Below, in pieces: positions 8,150 through 16,921 of a stretch of 64,000 bases of DNA. Origin of the DNA: Mobiluncus porci. GTDB lineage: Bacteria; Actinomycetota; Actinomycetes; Actinomycetales; Actinomycetaceae. How positions within the stretch are numbered: the first letter of the stretch is position 1; each line of letters begins with the position of its first letter. The stretch lies in assembly GCF_009695935.1 (NCBI RefSeq), contig NZ_VUMY01000004.1, positions 1 to 64,000 on the forward strand, written 5' to 3'. The translations under genes and the position numbers were made by a program. Below the pieces are notes generated by a model. The model did not search any database. It was not told the DNA's origin and was given only the letters and a program-made list of their open reading frames with translations.

Positions 8150-8677
8150 ATGGCAAAGCCTGAGAAAGTTACAGAGGTGAAGTCTCTTGCGGATTCCGCA
8201 AAGGATGCTGCCGCTGTCATCTTGACCGAATACCGTGGTCTGACCGTAAAGCAGATGAAAGAGCTCCGGACGAACCTCGGCACAGACGTGCGTTACGCTG
8301 TGGCGAAGAACAAGCTCTCGAAGCTCGCAATGAAGGAAGCCGGTCTGGAAGGCCTCGACGAGATGCTCGTCGGTCCGACCGCGATCGCTTTTGTTGGCGC
8401 CGACGGAGATCCGGTGGCGGCCGCGAAGGAGCTTTCTAAGTTTGCCAAAGACAATCCGGCTCTCGTCCTCAAGGGCGGCATGATGGACGGAAACGTCCTC
8501 GACGTCGATGAGGTCAAGAAGCTGGCTTCTTTGGAATCTCGCGAGGTTTTGCTGGCGAAGTCCGCTGGCGTCCTCAAGGCGCTCATGTACCGTACGGCGG
8601 CTCTCTTGGTGGCTCCGGCTTCCAAGACCGTCCGGACTGTCGATGCGCTGCGTGAAAAGCAGGAAAAGGCTGCCTAG
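8150..8677 (+). CDS. rplJ: 50S ribosomal protein L10
   Basis: L10 forms the base of the ribosomal stalk: it binds 23S rRNA with L11 and carries the L7/L12 dimers on its C-terminal helix. The 175-aa protein starts MAKPEKVTEVKSLADS and contains the family core ILTEYRGLTVKQMKELR (residues 23-39) and YAVAKNKLSKLA. ATG 8150 is used because GGAGGG lies just upstream; a longer frame from 8108 adds a non-conserved peptide. It forms a two-gene unit with rplL, 78 bp downstream. A leader with an attenuator precedes it. Confidence 0.97.
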   Translation: MAKPEKVTEVKSLADSAKDAAAVILTEYRGLTVKQMKELRTNLGTDVRYAVAKNKLSKLAMKEAGLEGLDEMLVGPTAIAFVGADGDPVAAAKELSKFAKDNPALVLKGGMMDGNVLDVDEVKKLASLESREVLLAKSAGVLKALMYRTAALLVAPASKTVRTVDALREKQEKAA

Positions 8678-8755
8678 TCTGCGATTACTGACCACTGATT
8701 CAACAAAATCGCGCCGAAAAGGAAGGCGCAAAGGAAAACCGAAAGGATGCCGAAA

Positions 8756-9145
8756 ATGGCGAAACTGACTGTGGATGAACTGCTCGATCAGTTCAAGGAA
8801 ATGACCCTGATTGAAATCTCTGACTTCGTGAAGAAGTTCGAGGAAACCTTCGATGTGACCGCGGCTGCTCCGGCGGCTGTGGCCGTGGCGGCTGCTCCGG
8901 CGGCTGGCGACGAAGGTGGCGCTGCTGAAGAGAAGACCGAATTCGATGTCGTGCTCGAAAACCCGGGCGCCGGCAAGGTTCCGGTCATCAAGGTTGTCAA
9001 GGCCTTGACCGGCCTGGGCTTGAAGGAAGCCAAGGATCTCGTTGACAACGCCCCGAAGACCATTCTCGAGGGTGTCAAGAAGGAAGACGCTGATAAGGCC
9101 AAGGCTGACCTCGAAGAGGCTGGCGCTGAAGTGACCTTGAAGTAG
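8756..9145 (+). CDS. rplL: 50S ribosomal protein L7/L12
   Basis: L7/L12 is the multi-copy stalk protein that recruits translation GTPases. The 129-aa product has an N-terminal dimerisation domain (1-35), an Ala/Pro-rich hinge (about 36-60) and the conserved C-terminal domain with [20 protein letters not shown] and [20 protein letters not shown] 8756 is preferred over ATG 8747 because GAAAGGA lies at suitable distance and MAKLT is the common actinobacterial N-terminus. A strong terminator follows. Confidence 0.97.
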   Translation: MAKLTVDELLDQFKEMTLIEISDFVKKFEETFDVTAAAPAAVAVAAAPAAGDEGGAAEEKTEFDVVLENPGAGKVPVIKVVKALTGLGLKEAKDLVDNAPKTILEGVKKEDADKAKADLEEAGAEVTLK

Positions 9146-9163
9146 TTTCTGGCTGCAATAATA

Positions 9164-9196
9164 AGGTGGGCTCGGGAGAAATCCCGAGCCTACCTT
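9164..9196 (+). terminator. Intrinsic terminator of rplJL
   Basis: AGGTGGGCTCGGGA pairs with TCCCGAGCCTACCT (one mismatch) around a short GAAA-type loop and is followed by TTTT. It lies about 20 bp after the rplL stop. Confidence 0.85.
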
Positions 9197-9266
9197 TTGC
9201 TGACCTCTTTTTTTACTTTCTCAAGCCTGTTCCGGAACCCCAGTTCTTGGGATTGTCGGAATTCGT

Positions 9267-9322
9267 GGTGAGAATTTCGACACGAGAGCACCTGGAGGCG
9301 CCTTGGTGTCGAAATCTTCACC
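9267..9322. repeat. Imperfect 17-bp inverted repeat downstream of brnQ
   Basis: GGTGAGAATTTCGACAC (9267-9283) is inverted at 9306-9322 with two mismatches; the loop also pairs partly. It lies 24 bp beyond the brnQ stop on the minus strand. No T-run follows, so termination by this structure is possible but unproven. Confidence 0.5.
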
Positions 9323-9346
9323 AGTTATTCCGGGATATCCCACTTA

Positions 9347-10774
9347 TCACACTTCCAGATCGGTTTTTGAGGTGCGATCCGGAATGCCACTCGGGGTTAG
9401 GGAGTGCGGCAAATTCTCCAAAGAAACCGGTCTGACCAGGTCGATTACTACGCCAATCGCAAAAGCGACCACTGCGGGAACAGTCCAGCCCATCTGGAGG
9501 CTCCCTAGAGGTAGCACGTGTAGCACGTCCTGGAGCGCTTGTTGCCACGGACTGACGGACTCCCAAGACGGCAGCGAAAACACCGAAATCGCCTCGAAAA
9601 TCCCGATAATTCCCGCCACCCAAGCGGGGAGGCGATAGCCCCAGAAGAACTGCGGCCTCACGGCGTAATCGACCAAGGTCACAATAATCAAGCAGATCGC
9701 GGGCGGATAGGTGGCGAGCCCAATGGTGACCACTACCGCCAGGATATTATCGAGCCCAAGGTTGGCGACAATCAGCGTCACCACAATGTGCACCGCCATG
9801 ATAATCCGCCCGTCTACGCGCGGAAACAAATCCCCGAAATACTGGGTCGAGGCGCTCAAGAGCCCGACTGCGGTTGTCAAACAAGCCAGGAAAACAATCA
9901 AGGAAAAGAGGACCTTCCCGAAAGGCCCGAAAATCAAGTCCGCAGCGTAGGCCAATCCGGCCGCGGGATTCGCGAAAACCTGGTCGGCAACGCGGGTTCC
10001 TACGAACGCCAGTCCGGTGTAGACAATGGCCAACAAGGCTCCTGCCAAGCCGGCAGTGAAAGCGGTGGCGCGAAAAACCGAGCGTTTTTCGTTGTAGCCG
10101 TGGGCATGGAGCTGGGTGATGATGACGACCCCGAAAACCAGGGAGGCCAGCGCGTCCATCGTCCCGTAACCGGTTTTGAGTCCGGTGGTAAACGGCGCCG
10201 AGGCATACCCTGGATCGAGGTTCAAGGTTTCCACGCTCGGCAACTTGAACATGGCAATCCCCATCATGACCAGCAGTAACACCAGCAAGGCCGGAGTGAG
10301 ATAGGAACCGATGCGGTCAATCACACGGTCGGGGCGCAACATGAGGACAACGGCGATACCAAAGAAAACTACCGAGTAAATCGCGAGTCCGAGGGTGCTC
10401 GCTCCCGTGTCCTCGGCGGGGATGCCGAGAAGGGGCTTTACCGCCATCTCCCAAGACACCGTCCCGACCCGTGGCATAGCGTAGAGCATGCCGGTGAACA
10501 AGAAGATTGCCACGGTGAGCATCAACCCCGGCACCCGTCCGATGCGGTCAGCAATGCGCCCGACCCCGTGGGAGTCCGTTGATGAAGCCAACATCCCCGA
10601 AACCGGAAGTAACACTCCGGTGAGAAGAATCCCGATGACCGCGGGGATGACGTTCGCTCCGCTCAGAACCCCGACTTGGAAAGGGAAAATGAGGTTGCCG
10701 GCGCCGAAAAACATGGCGAAGAGGGCGAATCCGCTGATGAGTAGGTACGTGTCGAAGCCTTTTCGGCTGGTCAT
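9347..10774 (-). CDS. brnQ: Branched-chain amino acid:cation symporter, LIVCS family
   Basis: BrnQ-type carriers import Leu, Ile and Val with Na+ or H+ across the cytoplasmic membrane. The 475-aa protein has about 12 hydrophobic helices. The family N-terminus GFALFAMFFGAGNLIFP (residues 15-31) is clear, and the GTVSWEMAV region (about 104-112) fits the family. AAGAAAGG precedes ATG 10774 at a usable distance. It is likely a single-gene unit. The next gene, rarD, has the same direction and ends 101 bp upstream. Confidence 0.92.
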   Translation of the reverse strand: MTSRKGFDTYLLISGFALFAMFFGAGNLIFPFQVGVLSGANVIPAVIGILLTGVLLPVSGMLASSTDSHGVGRIADRIGRVPGLMLTVAIFLFTGMLYAMPRVGTVSWEMAVKPLLGIPAEDTGASTLGLAIYSVVFFGIAVVLMLRPDRVIDRIGSYLTPALLVLLLVMMGIAMFKLPSVETLNLDPGYASAPFTTGLKTGYGTMDALASLVFGVVIITQLHAHGYNEKRSVFRATAFTAGLAGALLAIVYTGLAFVGTRVADQVFANPAAGLAYAADLIFGPFGKVLFSLIVFLACLTTAVGLLSASTQYFGDLFPRVDGRIIMAVHIVVTLIVANLGLDNILAVVVTIGLATYPPAICLIIVTLVDYAVRPQFFWGYRLPAWVAGIIGIFEAISVFSLPSWESVSPWQQALQDVLHVLPLGSLQMGWTVPAVVAFAIGVVIDLVRPVSLENLPHSLTPSGIPDRTSKTDLEV

Positions 10775-10875
10775 AGGTTGGTGCCTTTCTTGGGGCGACA
10801 GTTATGTCACTGTGAACTTGGGTCTGTGCGGATTTTCCGCAAATCGACCCCAGTTAGCCTAGCACTCTTGGATAT

Positions 10876-11964
10876 TTATGCCGAATCCGCGGTGGCGGTT
10901 TCGGGCTCGTCTCGTCGAGGAGGGCGGTGTAGGGTCAACAAGGTGTCAACCGACAATACAACGAGAGCCAGGACAATGATGCCGGTCGTAATCCAGCGCT
11001 CGGGAGCCATTGCCTCGTGGAAAACCCACACCCCAATAGCGAACTGGCCGACTGGGGAGATGTATTGCAACAGGCCGAGCGCATAGAGGGGCAGCGAGCG
11101 GGCGGCGCGGGCAAAAAGCAGTAGCGGCACTACGGTGATGGCGCCGGCACCAATGAGCAAAGCCAGGTGCCCCCACCAGGGAAAACCCGTACCGGCCGCG
11201 GGGTCGGCGGCAAGCTTTTGGAAGGAAGTCGCACCGGTCGCGACGAGGTAAATGTAGTAAGCGAGCAGGAACGGCGCGGTGGTCGCAGTTTCGACCACCA
11301 TCCCCGCAAGTGGCTTGACCTGGGACGCTACGGATTTTTTCACGAGCGAATAGAGCCCAAAACTGAAAGCGAGCGCGAGGGAAATCCACGGCACATATCC
11401 GAGAGTAAACATCATGTAGAGGACTGCGACTGCACCGAGGGTCACAGCGACGACCTGGAGCGCGCTAAGCCTTTCGCGGAGAAAGACAACCCCGAGGGCG
11501 ACTGTCAGCAAGGGGTTAGTAAAGTATCCCAGCGCCGCGTCGACAACGTGCCCGTTCATCACGGCATAAACGTAGGTGGTCCAATTGACGATAATCAGGA
11601 CGCCCGCGAGCATGAGCCTCCACATGGCGCGCCGGTTTCGCCACAGGGCACGTAACTCGCCAATCTCGCGGCGGGCAGTGAGGATAAGCGCGCAAATCAC
11701 CAGTCCCCAGACACAGCGATGCACTATCACTTCGAGAGAACCCGCCGGTTCGAGCCATACGAAATACAGTGGGAATACTGCCCAGAGGAGGTAGGTGATT
11801 GCTCCGAGAGCCCAACCGGTTGCGGGGGAATCCTGTCCGGCCCTTGGATCCTCCGAGGAAGAACCAGTCGCGGCTTTCTGGCGAGGGGATCTGGTGAGGT
11901 TCACACTGGGGGTAATCGCGCCAATCTGGGGTTTCGCGCCTGCGGAGCTGTCGGTTCTTTGCAC
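10876..11964 (-). CDS. rarD: RarD-type EamA family transporter
   Basis: This ten-helix drug/metabolite-superfamily protein is named after E. coli RarD, linked to chloramphenicol sensitivity; its real substrate is unsettled. The 362-aa product carries a long polar N-terminal tail (1-49). The family core includes GALTYLLWAVFPLYF-like sequence (about 52-67), NWTTYVYAVMNGHVVDAALGY and a C-terminal QYISPVGQFAIGVWVFHEAM. The start is GTG 11964; its ribosome site is poor, and a start nearer the first helix would also be possible because the tail is not conserved in the family as remembered. Confidence 0.9.
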   Translation of the reverse strand: MQRTDSSAGAKPQIGAITPSVNLTRSPRQKAATGSSSEDPRAGQDSPATGWALGAITYLLWAVFPLYFVWLEPAGSLEVIVHRCVWGLVICALILTARREIGELRALWRNRRAMWRLMLAGVLIIVNWTTYVYAVMNGHVVDAALGYFTNPLLTVALGVVFLRERLSALQVVAVTLGAVAVLYMMFTLGYVPWISLALAFSFGLYSLVKKSVASQVKPLAGMVVETATTAPFLLAYYIYLVATGATSFQKLAADPAAGTGFPWWGHLALLIGAGAITVVPLLLFARAARSLPLYALGLLQYISPVGQFAIGVWVFHEAMAPERWITTGIIVLALVVLSVDTLLTLHRPPRRDEPETATADSA

Positions 11965-12002
11965 CTCGCAAGTCTAGCGCACAATCTGGTGTTGGCCTGT
12001 GT

Positions 12003-12187
12003 GCGCACGAATAACTACATCCCTTACCCGAACAACCACACTAAACCTAAGGAGCAGGTAAAGCCCTTTGCATTAAAATCTTTCAATCCAGGTGAGCGAC
12101 TTTCTTAGGTAAAGAGATATGTAAATAAATTTCAAAGCCTGTATTGGTTGTGGTTATTCGGGTACACCGTGTGGTTATTCAGGTACA
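12003..12187. mobile_element. Miniature palindromic element M, copy C
   Basis: The left end holds CACGAATAACTACA ending at 12019 and TTACCCGAACAACCACA ending at 12040, 21 bp apart. The right end has GTGGTTATTCGGGTACA at 12150 and GTGGTTATTCAGGTACA at 12171, also 21 bp apart and inverted. The AT-rich core has no reading frame of note. It lies between rarD and the methyltransferase. Confidence 0.7.
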
Positions 12188-12202
12188 CCTCGCAGTGATT
12201 CT

Positions 12203-12236
12203 GTGTCTCGTCTCCGCCGACGCGGAGACGAGACAC
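12203..12236 (-). terminator. Perfect 15-bp hairpin downstream of the methyltransferase
   Basis: GTGTCTCGTCTCCGC (12203-12217) is exactly inverted at 12222-12236 around CGAC. It lies 54 bp past the methyltransferase stop on the minus strand. The lack of a T-run makes the terminator role uncertain, but it is the strongest structure in the gap. Confidence 0.5.
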
Positions 12237-12289
12237 CGCTTCTCAACTCAGAGAAGAGACTCCGCCGTAGTTAAGGCTAAATCTGGGGC

Positions 12290-13492
12290 CTAGATTCTTG
12301 CCTCGATATAGTCAACACCTACGCGCCGGAGGCGCTCGGAGGTGAGGTCGGCGATGGTTTCGAGGCCGAGCTCGTGGGCGCGGGCGGTGCGGGGGTCACT
12401 GGGGTCAGCAAAGGGCTCTTCGAGTTGGACGAGGATGAACGGGCGCCCCGTCTCGGCCGCGGCCACCCCGAAAGATCCTGAGCCGGCGAAGAAATCCATC
12501 ACCAGGTCACCAGGTTCGGTTGCCACTTTGAGGAGAACTTTCAAAAGATCCACCGGCTTCGGGGTCTCGAAAATCCCCCCCAGGCCGAGCCTTTCGAGCT
12601 CACGTAAACCCGTGACTGTCGAAGGCCCCATAATGAGGTCTTTCAGGGTCGTCGTGTCGAAGTCGCGAATCTTCGTGCGAATCGTGAGCTTGCGCGATGG
12701 CCCGCGACCCGTGACCTCGAACTCCAGGTCCTCGCGGTCGGCCAAGACCTTCCCCCGCGACCAGCGCCAGGCGTGCCACTTCACCCCGGGCTTGGCATTC
12801 GGATGGGGGAGTGCTGTCACCCAGCCCGAACTTGCTGGTCCCGGGGCGGGTTCGTCGACGTCGGTTACCGCCAGCTCGCCGGTCTTTACGCAGTAATGGA
12901 TGGCATAAACCATTGACGGTGCCGTGACTTCGTTGAATTTCGAGTTCGTGTTGTAGAGCTCGTTTTTCGTGACGTATTCCCCGCGCGCGTCGCGTTTGAC
13001 CTCACGCTTGGGGAGGCGGTAGACCTCTGGCATGAGCCGAGTTAGCTCCGCGACCGACCCGCGCAGTTTGCCGACCTGCCGCGCGTCGCGGGCGTAGGTC
13101 AGGATATATTCGTGGGTTCCGGCGGGGCCGAAGCCGAGTTGGCGTCCTTTCAGGTTCGAGACCCAGATGAAATTTGCGACAAAGTTTTCCGCGCCAAAGA
13201 CCTCGTCGCAGAGTCCCTTCAACTCGAAGAGCTCGTTGATGTCTATCGAGATATAAATCAGCCCGTCTTCACGCAACACCTCGCGAGCCAGCCCCAACCG
13301 CGGGCGCATCATCCCCGCCCAATCCCCGCGTCGGTCGGCGTAGGCGAAGGTATTGCCGGTGTTATAAGGGGGATCGATGTAGATCATCTTTACCTTCCGA
13401 GATGACCCTTGCTGAATCCCCGCAGCCACCGCCCGCAGCCCGTCCAAAGCGTCCCCGCGCAAAAGATAGTTGGCACCTTCCTCAAACTTCAC
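12290..13492 (-). CDS. Site-specific adenine-N6 DNA methyltransferase, beta class (type III Mod-like), orphan
   Basis: The enzyme transfers methyl from SAM to an adenine in a target site. The catalytic motif IV DPPYNTGN is at residues 40-47, and the SAM-binding motif I DFFAGSGSFG lies near the C-terminus (about 339-348). This IV-before-I order defines the beta class used by type III Mod subunits. The middle (about 130-300) would hold target recognition. The start is GTG 13492 with a weak ribosome site. No restriction (Res) gene is in the window, so it is orphan here. Flanks are element M copy C on one side and a two-component system on the other, suggesting acquisition. At 400 aa it is shorter than many Mod proteins. 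Confidence 0.88.
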   Translation of the reverse strand: MKFEEGANYLLRGDALDGLRAVAAGIQQGSSRKVKMIYIDPPYNTGNTFAYADRRGDWAGMMRPRLGLAREVLREDGLIYISIDINELFELKGLCDEVFGAENFVANFIWVSNLKGRQLGFGPAGTHEYILTYARDARQVGKLRGSVAELTRLMPEVYRLPKREVKRDARGEYVTKNELYNTNSKFNEVTAPSMVYAIHYCVKTGELAVTDVDEPAPGPASSGWVTALPHPNAKPGVKWHAWRWSRGKVLADREDLEFEVTGRGPSRKLTIRTKIRDFDTTTLKDLIMGPSTVTGLRELERLGLGGIFETPKPVDLLKVLLKVATEPGDLVMDFFAGSGSFGVAAAETGRPFILVQLEEPFADPSDPRTARAHELGLETIADLTSERLRRVGVDYIEARI

Positions 13493-13554
13493 CTAAAAAT
13501 CCTATCGACCCTTCCGCGCCCCGTCGCGCAAAATCGCCGAGAACCTGCTAAGTC

Positions 13555-14877
13555 TTAGAACCGCCGTTTGGGGCGGGAAACCGAGATGATGGCGCCTTGG
13601 GGAATGACACGGTTCGGATCCAGGGAGGCCGGCACGGTCGCGACGAAAACCTGGAAGGTCGGAGGGCGGCGCACGGTCAACTCCAGTTTCCCTCCATCAG
13701 CCTCGATGAGCTGTTTGGCAAGCGCCAACCCGATTCCAGTCGAGCCGTGACCCGAGACGCCCTTCTTGAAAATATCGGGAGCAATCTCATCGTCCACGCC
13801 CTCTCCTTCATCGCTGACCTCGAAGAACATCCCCTTCTTATTACCGGCCATTTTCGCGCGCACTGTCGTCGTCCCCGCGCCGTATTTGAGTGAATTCTCC
13901 AAGAGGGTGGCGATAACTTGCCCGAGCGATCCCGGGGTCGCGAGAGCCGGACGATCGGTTTCGTTGCGGAAAACCAGGGGGCGGTCGGCGACTTTGAACG
14001 GTCCTTCCCATTCGCTTTGTTGGTGGACCAAGAACTCATCAACGTTGATAGCCTGGGTGGTTCCGCCGCCAGCGTGTTGGGAGTTTCGCTTCAAATCCTC
14101 GACCACGCCGGCGAGTCGCTCAATCTGGTTCAAAGCCTCACCGGCCTCGTTGCGGACCTCGTCCTCGCTCGAGATCATCTGGATTTCCTCCACCCGCATC
14201 GACAGCGCGGTCAAGGGGGTGCGCAATTGGTGAGAGACATCGGAGGCGAACTGTCGCTCGGCCGCGAGCCTCCCCGCGAGGTTTTCCGAGGCGCGCACGA
14301 GCTCGTCTTGGACCAAGTCGATTTCTTCGATTCCGGAGGGGTTCACGCGCGGGCGCACCCCACCCGATCCGAGCTGTTGGGCTTGGGCGGATAGATAAAT
14401 GAGTGGGGCGGAAATCCGGCGCGAAGAGCGGAAGGCAATAAATGCCCCGACCAGGACAGCGGCGGCGACTCCGGTGAGGGCGACCATAATAAAGACTGCC
14501 GAGCGGTATTGCACCGAGTCGGAAGAGGCCAAGAGCCTGACTTTCGCGCCGGTGGCAGTCGGAACTTCGGAGATGATCCGCGCGTTTTCTGGGGCTTTCC
14601 CGTAGGCAAGAAGGCGTCCGTCACTCGTGGTCACCTCGATGCGCGAATCTGCTCCGCGCCCCGGCCAGAGCCATCCGGCCAAAGTCACATCGGTGACGTA
14701 TTTTCCCGCGAGCGCGGTTCGGTCGTAGGCCAGCGCGTACTGCTTGGCGGATTGATCCACGTCGGTATGCGCGGCAGCCCACAACTGGTTTACTGCAAAA
14801 GCGCACAGCGGCACCCCCAGGAGCAGCACCGCGACGATGACGGCTCCGAGAGTGGAGAGGAGGATCTGTTTGCGCAT
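13555..14877 (-). CDS. Sensor histidine kinase (HisKA/HATPase, two-helix sensor)
   Basis: This 440-aa kinase is the probable partner of the response regulator encoded upstream at 15.2-15.8 kb. TM1 (about 5-30) and TM2 (about 128-148) enclose a ~95-residue extracellular sensor; a HAMP-like linker follows. The H-box SDVSHQLRTPLTAL has the phospho-acceptor His216. ATPase motifs are LLENSLKYGAG (N), DEGEGV (G1) and GHGSTGIGLALAKQL (G2). The input signal is unknown. The gap to the regulator stop is 273 bp, long for a two-component operon, and holds no gene. Confidence 0.92.
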   Translation of the reverse strand: MRKQILLSTLGAVIVAVLLLGVPLCAFAVNQLWAAAHTDVDQSAKQYALAYDRTALAGKYVTDVTLAGWLWPGRGADSRIEVTTSDGRLLAYGKAPENARIISEVPTATGAKVRLLASSDSVQYRSAVFIMVALTGVAAAVLVGAFIAFRSSRRISAPLIYLSAQAQQLGSGGVRPRVNPSGIEEIDLVQDELVRASENLAGRLAAERQFASDVSHQLRTPLTALSMRVEEIQMISSEDEVRNEAGEALNQIERLAGVVEDLKRNSQHAGGGTTQAINVDEFLVHQQSEWEGPFKVADRPLVFRNETDRPALATPGSLGQVIATLLENSLKYGAGTTTVRAKMAGNKKGMFFEVSDEGEGVDDEIAPDIFKKGVSGHGSTGIGLALAKQLIEADGGKLELTVRRPPTFQVFVATVPASLDPNRVIPQGAIISVSRPKRRF

Positions 14878-15150
14878 GGTTTGGGTTCGGGTGCGTTAGG
14901 GGTGGGTAGGCGGGGGCAACAAGGGAATGCAACAAAGTGCACGGAGATTTTCGAGGCGTTCCGCTTTTGATGCTTTGGGAGCGGTTTGTGATTTGCGGGG
15001 CGGGCTCACAATTTGCGGAGAGGGAGTCCCTGGAATCTGGCGTGATGGCGAGCCTGTCCCGCCAGTCGCTGCCTCTTTGTCTCTTGGCCTCTTGGCCGCG
15101 CGAGCGGAGCCGAGAAGAGAGCCCCTTGACCGGCAATCCCTTGTTGAACC
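14878..15150. other. 273-bp gap between response regulator and kinase
   Basis: No conserved reading frame is visible on either strand. It contains runs such as CAATTTGCGGAGAGG, a TCTTGGC/GCCGAGA-type weak palindrome near 15085-15120 and one copy of the 11-mer CCCTTGTTGAA at 15138-15148. Its role, if any, may be a second promoter for the kinase. Confidence 0.4.
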
Positions 15151-15828
15151 CTAAGCCGTTTCGAAGCGGAAACCCATCCCGCGCACGGTCGTGATGTAGT
15201 GCGGGGAATTGGCGTCGTCCTCGAGTTTGCGGCGCAGCCAGGACACGTGCATGTCGAGGGTCTTGGTCGAGCCGTTGGGGTCGGAGCCCCAGACCTCGCG
15301 CATGACCTGGTCGCGGCTCACGACCGAGCCGGCCTCGCGGACAAGCACGCGCAGGAGTTCAAATTCCTTGGCGGTGAGTTGGAGCTCGCGGTCGCCTTGG
15401 AAGGCGCGGTGGGCGGCTACCTCCAGGCGGACGTCCTGGGCTTTGAGCTCCTCTTCTTCGTTGATTTCCCCGCCGGCGCGACGCAGCAGCGCACGGACGC
15501 GGGCGAGGAGCTCGCCCAGGCGGAAGGGCTTGGTGACATAGTCATCCGCGCCGGAGTCCAGGCCCACCACCATGTCGACCTCGCCGGTGCGGGCGGTCAA
15601 AATGAGAATCGGGATGGTGATACCCTGGGCGCGAATTGTGCGCGCCACATCGAGCCCGTCCATGTCGGGGAGCCCGAGATCCAGAATCACCATGTCGCAG
15701 TCGCTGACCTGCTGTAAGGCGCCGCCGCCGGTGGTCTGGGCGCTGACTTCATAGCCTTCGCGACCGAGTGCGCGGGCGAGCGGCTCTGCGATTGCAGGGT
15801 CGTCCTCAACTAAAAGAACTTTCGTCAT
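15151..15828 (-). CDS. OmpR/PhoB-family response regulator
   Basis: The 225-aa DNA-binding regulator has a receiver domain with acidic pair D9/D10, phospho-acceptor D50 in MVILDLGLPD, a Thr in LILTA and the conserved Lys in YVTKPF. It ends in a winged-helix effector (about 125-225) with LTAKEFELLRVL and the C-terminal DMHVSWLRRKL..ITTVRGMGFRF pattern. AAAGGAG precedes ATG 15828. It is the first gene of the two-component unit with the kinase downstream on the minus strand. Target genes are unknown. Confidence 0.95.
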   Translation of the reverse strand: MTKVLLVEDDPAIAEPLARALGREGYEVSAQTTGGGALQQVSDCDMVILDLGLPDMDGLDVARTIRAQGITIPILILTARTGEVDMVVGLDSGADDYVTKPFRLGELLARVRALLRRAGGEINEEEELKAQDVRLEVAAHRAFQGDRELQLTAKEFELLRVLVREAGSVVSRDQVMREVWGSDPNGSTKTLDMHVSWLRRKLEDDANSPHYITTVRGMGFRFETA

Positions 15829-15998
15829 CCTGGCTCCTTTATTTGTGTCTTGGCAGGTTATCCTCGTTTTTATAGGGGAAAACCCGGGTGGGTTGGTAAA
15901 ATCTTCAGTATTCTTCTAATAAAACTTTACCCTTTTTTGACTCGGGATGCATATTCTTTCGTGGCGGGAAGATTGTCCCAGTGGCTTAGGGTATAACC

Positions 15999-16775
15999 GT
16001 GAGTGAAAAGTATTCCCTGATTCTGGCCTCGGCTTCATCCGCGCGTCTGGCGACCTTGCAGCGTGCTCGATTGACGCCGACAGCTCGTCCGGCAGATATT
16101 GACGAGGACGCCTTGTTGGTGCGGTTGCGGGAGGAGGGAGCCTGTCCCGCTCAGCAGGTGCTGGGATTGGCGCAGGCCAAGGCTCGAAAAATTGCGCGGG
16201 AGGCAGCGGGGGAGTCTTCTCTTCCTACCCTTATCATCGGGTGCGATTCGATGTTGGAGTTTCACGGCGAGGTTCTCGGCAAGCCTCATTCTCCCGAGGT
16301 GGCGTTGGAGCGGGTCAAGGCACTGTCCGGGGAGTCTGGAGTGCTTCATACGGGACATTGGATGATTTTGTTGGTAAGTGAGTTTTTTACCACGAGTTCA
16401 ATAATCACGGATTTCGCGGCCTTGAAATCCGCCAGCGGGGCAAACGGACTCGGGAAAGCCGAATCGGCGGGGATTTCCGAAACCGAGCCGTCCGGTGATG
16501 TCGGCCAGGAGTCGGCTGGGCTTCGGGAGGTAGGAGCGACGGAGTCCACGACAGTGCACTTTGCTGACTTTACTGAGGCGGAGGCGGCGGCCTACGTCGC
16601 GACCGGTGAGCCCCTGGAGGTAGCAGGTTCTTTCACGATTGACGGCTACGGCGGGGCTTTCATCAAGGGAATCGAGGGAGATCCGCACAATGTTGTGGGA
16701 ATCTCGCTGCCTCTACTGCGGAGTCTCGCTTCCGATCTTGGCGTTTTCTGGCCCGATTTGTGGACGAATTCATAG
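15999..16775 (+). CDS. Maf/YhdE-family nucleoside triphosphate pyrophosphatase
   Basis: Maf proteins hydrolyse non-canonical or canonical NTPs (dTTP/UTP type or m7GTP type) to NMP and PPi. The family start LILASASSARLATLQRA (residues 7-23) and the central LIIGCDSMLEFHGEVLGKP (about 79-97) are present. The C-terminus has TIDGYGGAFIKGIEGDPHNVVGISLPLL. Between GHWMILLV and STTVHF is a hydrophilic insertion of about 50 residues (roughly 131-180) absent from usual ~200-aa Maf proteins; its DNA contains a CGGATTTC/GAAATCCG hairpin at 16409-16432. The start is GTG 15999. Substrate class cannot be assigned safely. Confidence 0.9.
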   Translation: MSEKYSLILASASSARLATLQRARLTPTARPADIDEDALLVRLREEGACPAQQVLGLAQAKARKIAREAAGESSLPTLIIGCDSMLEFHGEVLGKPHSPEVALERVKALSGESGVLHTGHWMILLVSEFFTTSSIITDFAALKSASGANGLGKAESAGISETEPSGDVGQESAGLREVGATESTTVHFADFTEAEAAAYVATGEPLEVAGSFTIDGYGGAFIKGIEGDPHNVVGISLPLLRSLASDLGVFWPDLWTNS

Positions 16776-16830
16776 CGTTACCGCGCCTTTCACGTAAGTT
16801 GCCTTTTTTGGTATCGACCTGCTTTTCGAC

Positions 16831-16875
16831 TTGACCATTCCGTATTAGTGTATTATATTAGTAATACACTAATAC
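16831..16875 (+). promoter_or_regulatory. Promoter with overlapping GntR-type operator
   Basis: TTGACC (16831-16836) and TATATT (16854-16859) are spaced 17 bp. The perfect 14-bp inverted repeat GTATTAGTGTATTA / TAATACACTAATAC (16842-16855 and 16862-16875) covers the -10. The palindrome directly precedes the GntR-type repressor and its ABC genes, so autorepression is the natural reading. Confidence 0.8.
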
Positions 16876-16921
16876 AAAGTCTTGGGTTCGCGCTCAAAAC
16901 TCAGCAAAGAAAGGAGCCAGC

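Noticed and set aside
14621-15136. 171-residue minus-strand frame in the gap between response regulator and kinase
   Set aside because: It overlaps the kinase start in another frame and is rich in Arg, Pro and Ser as expected from GC-rich shadow frames.
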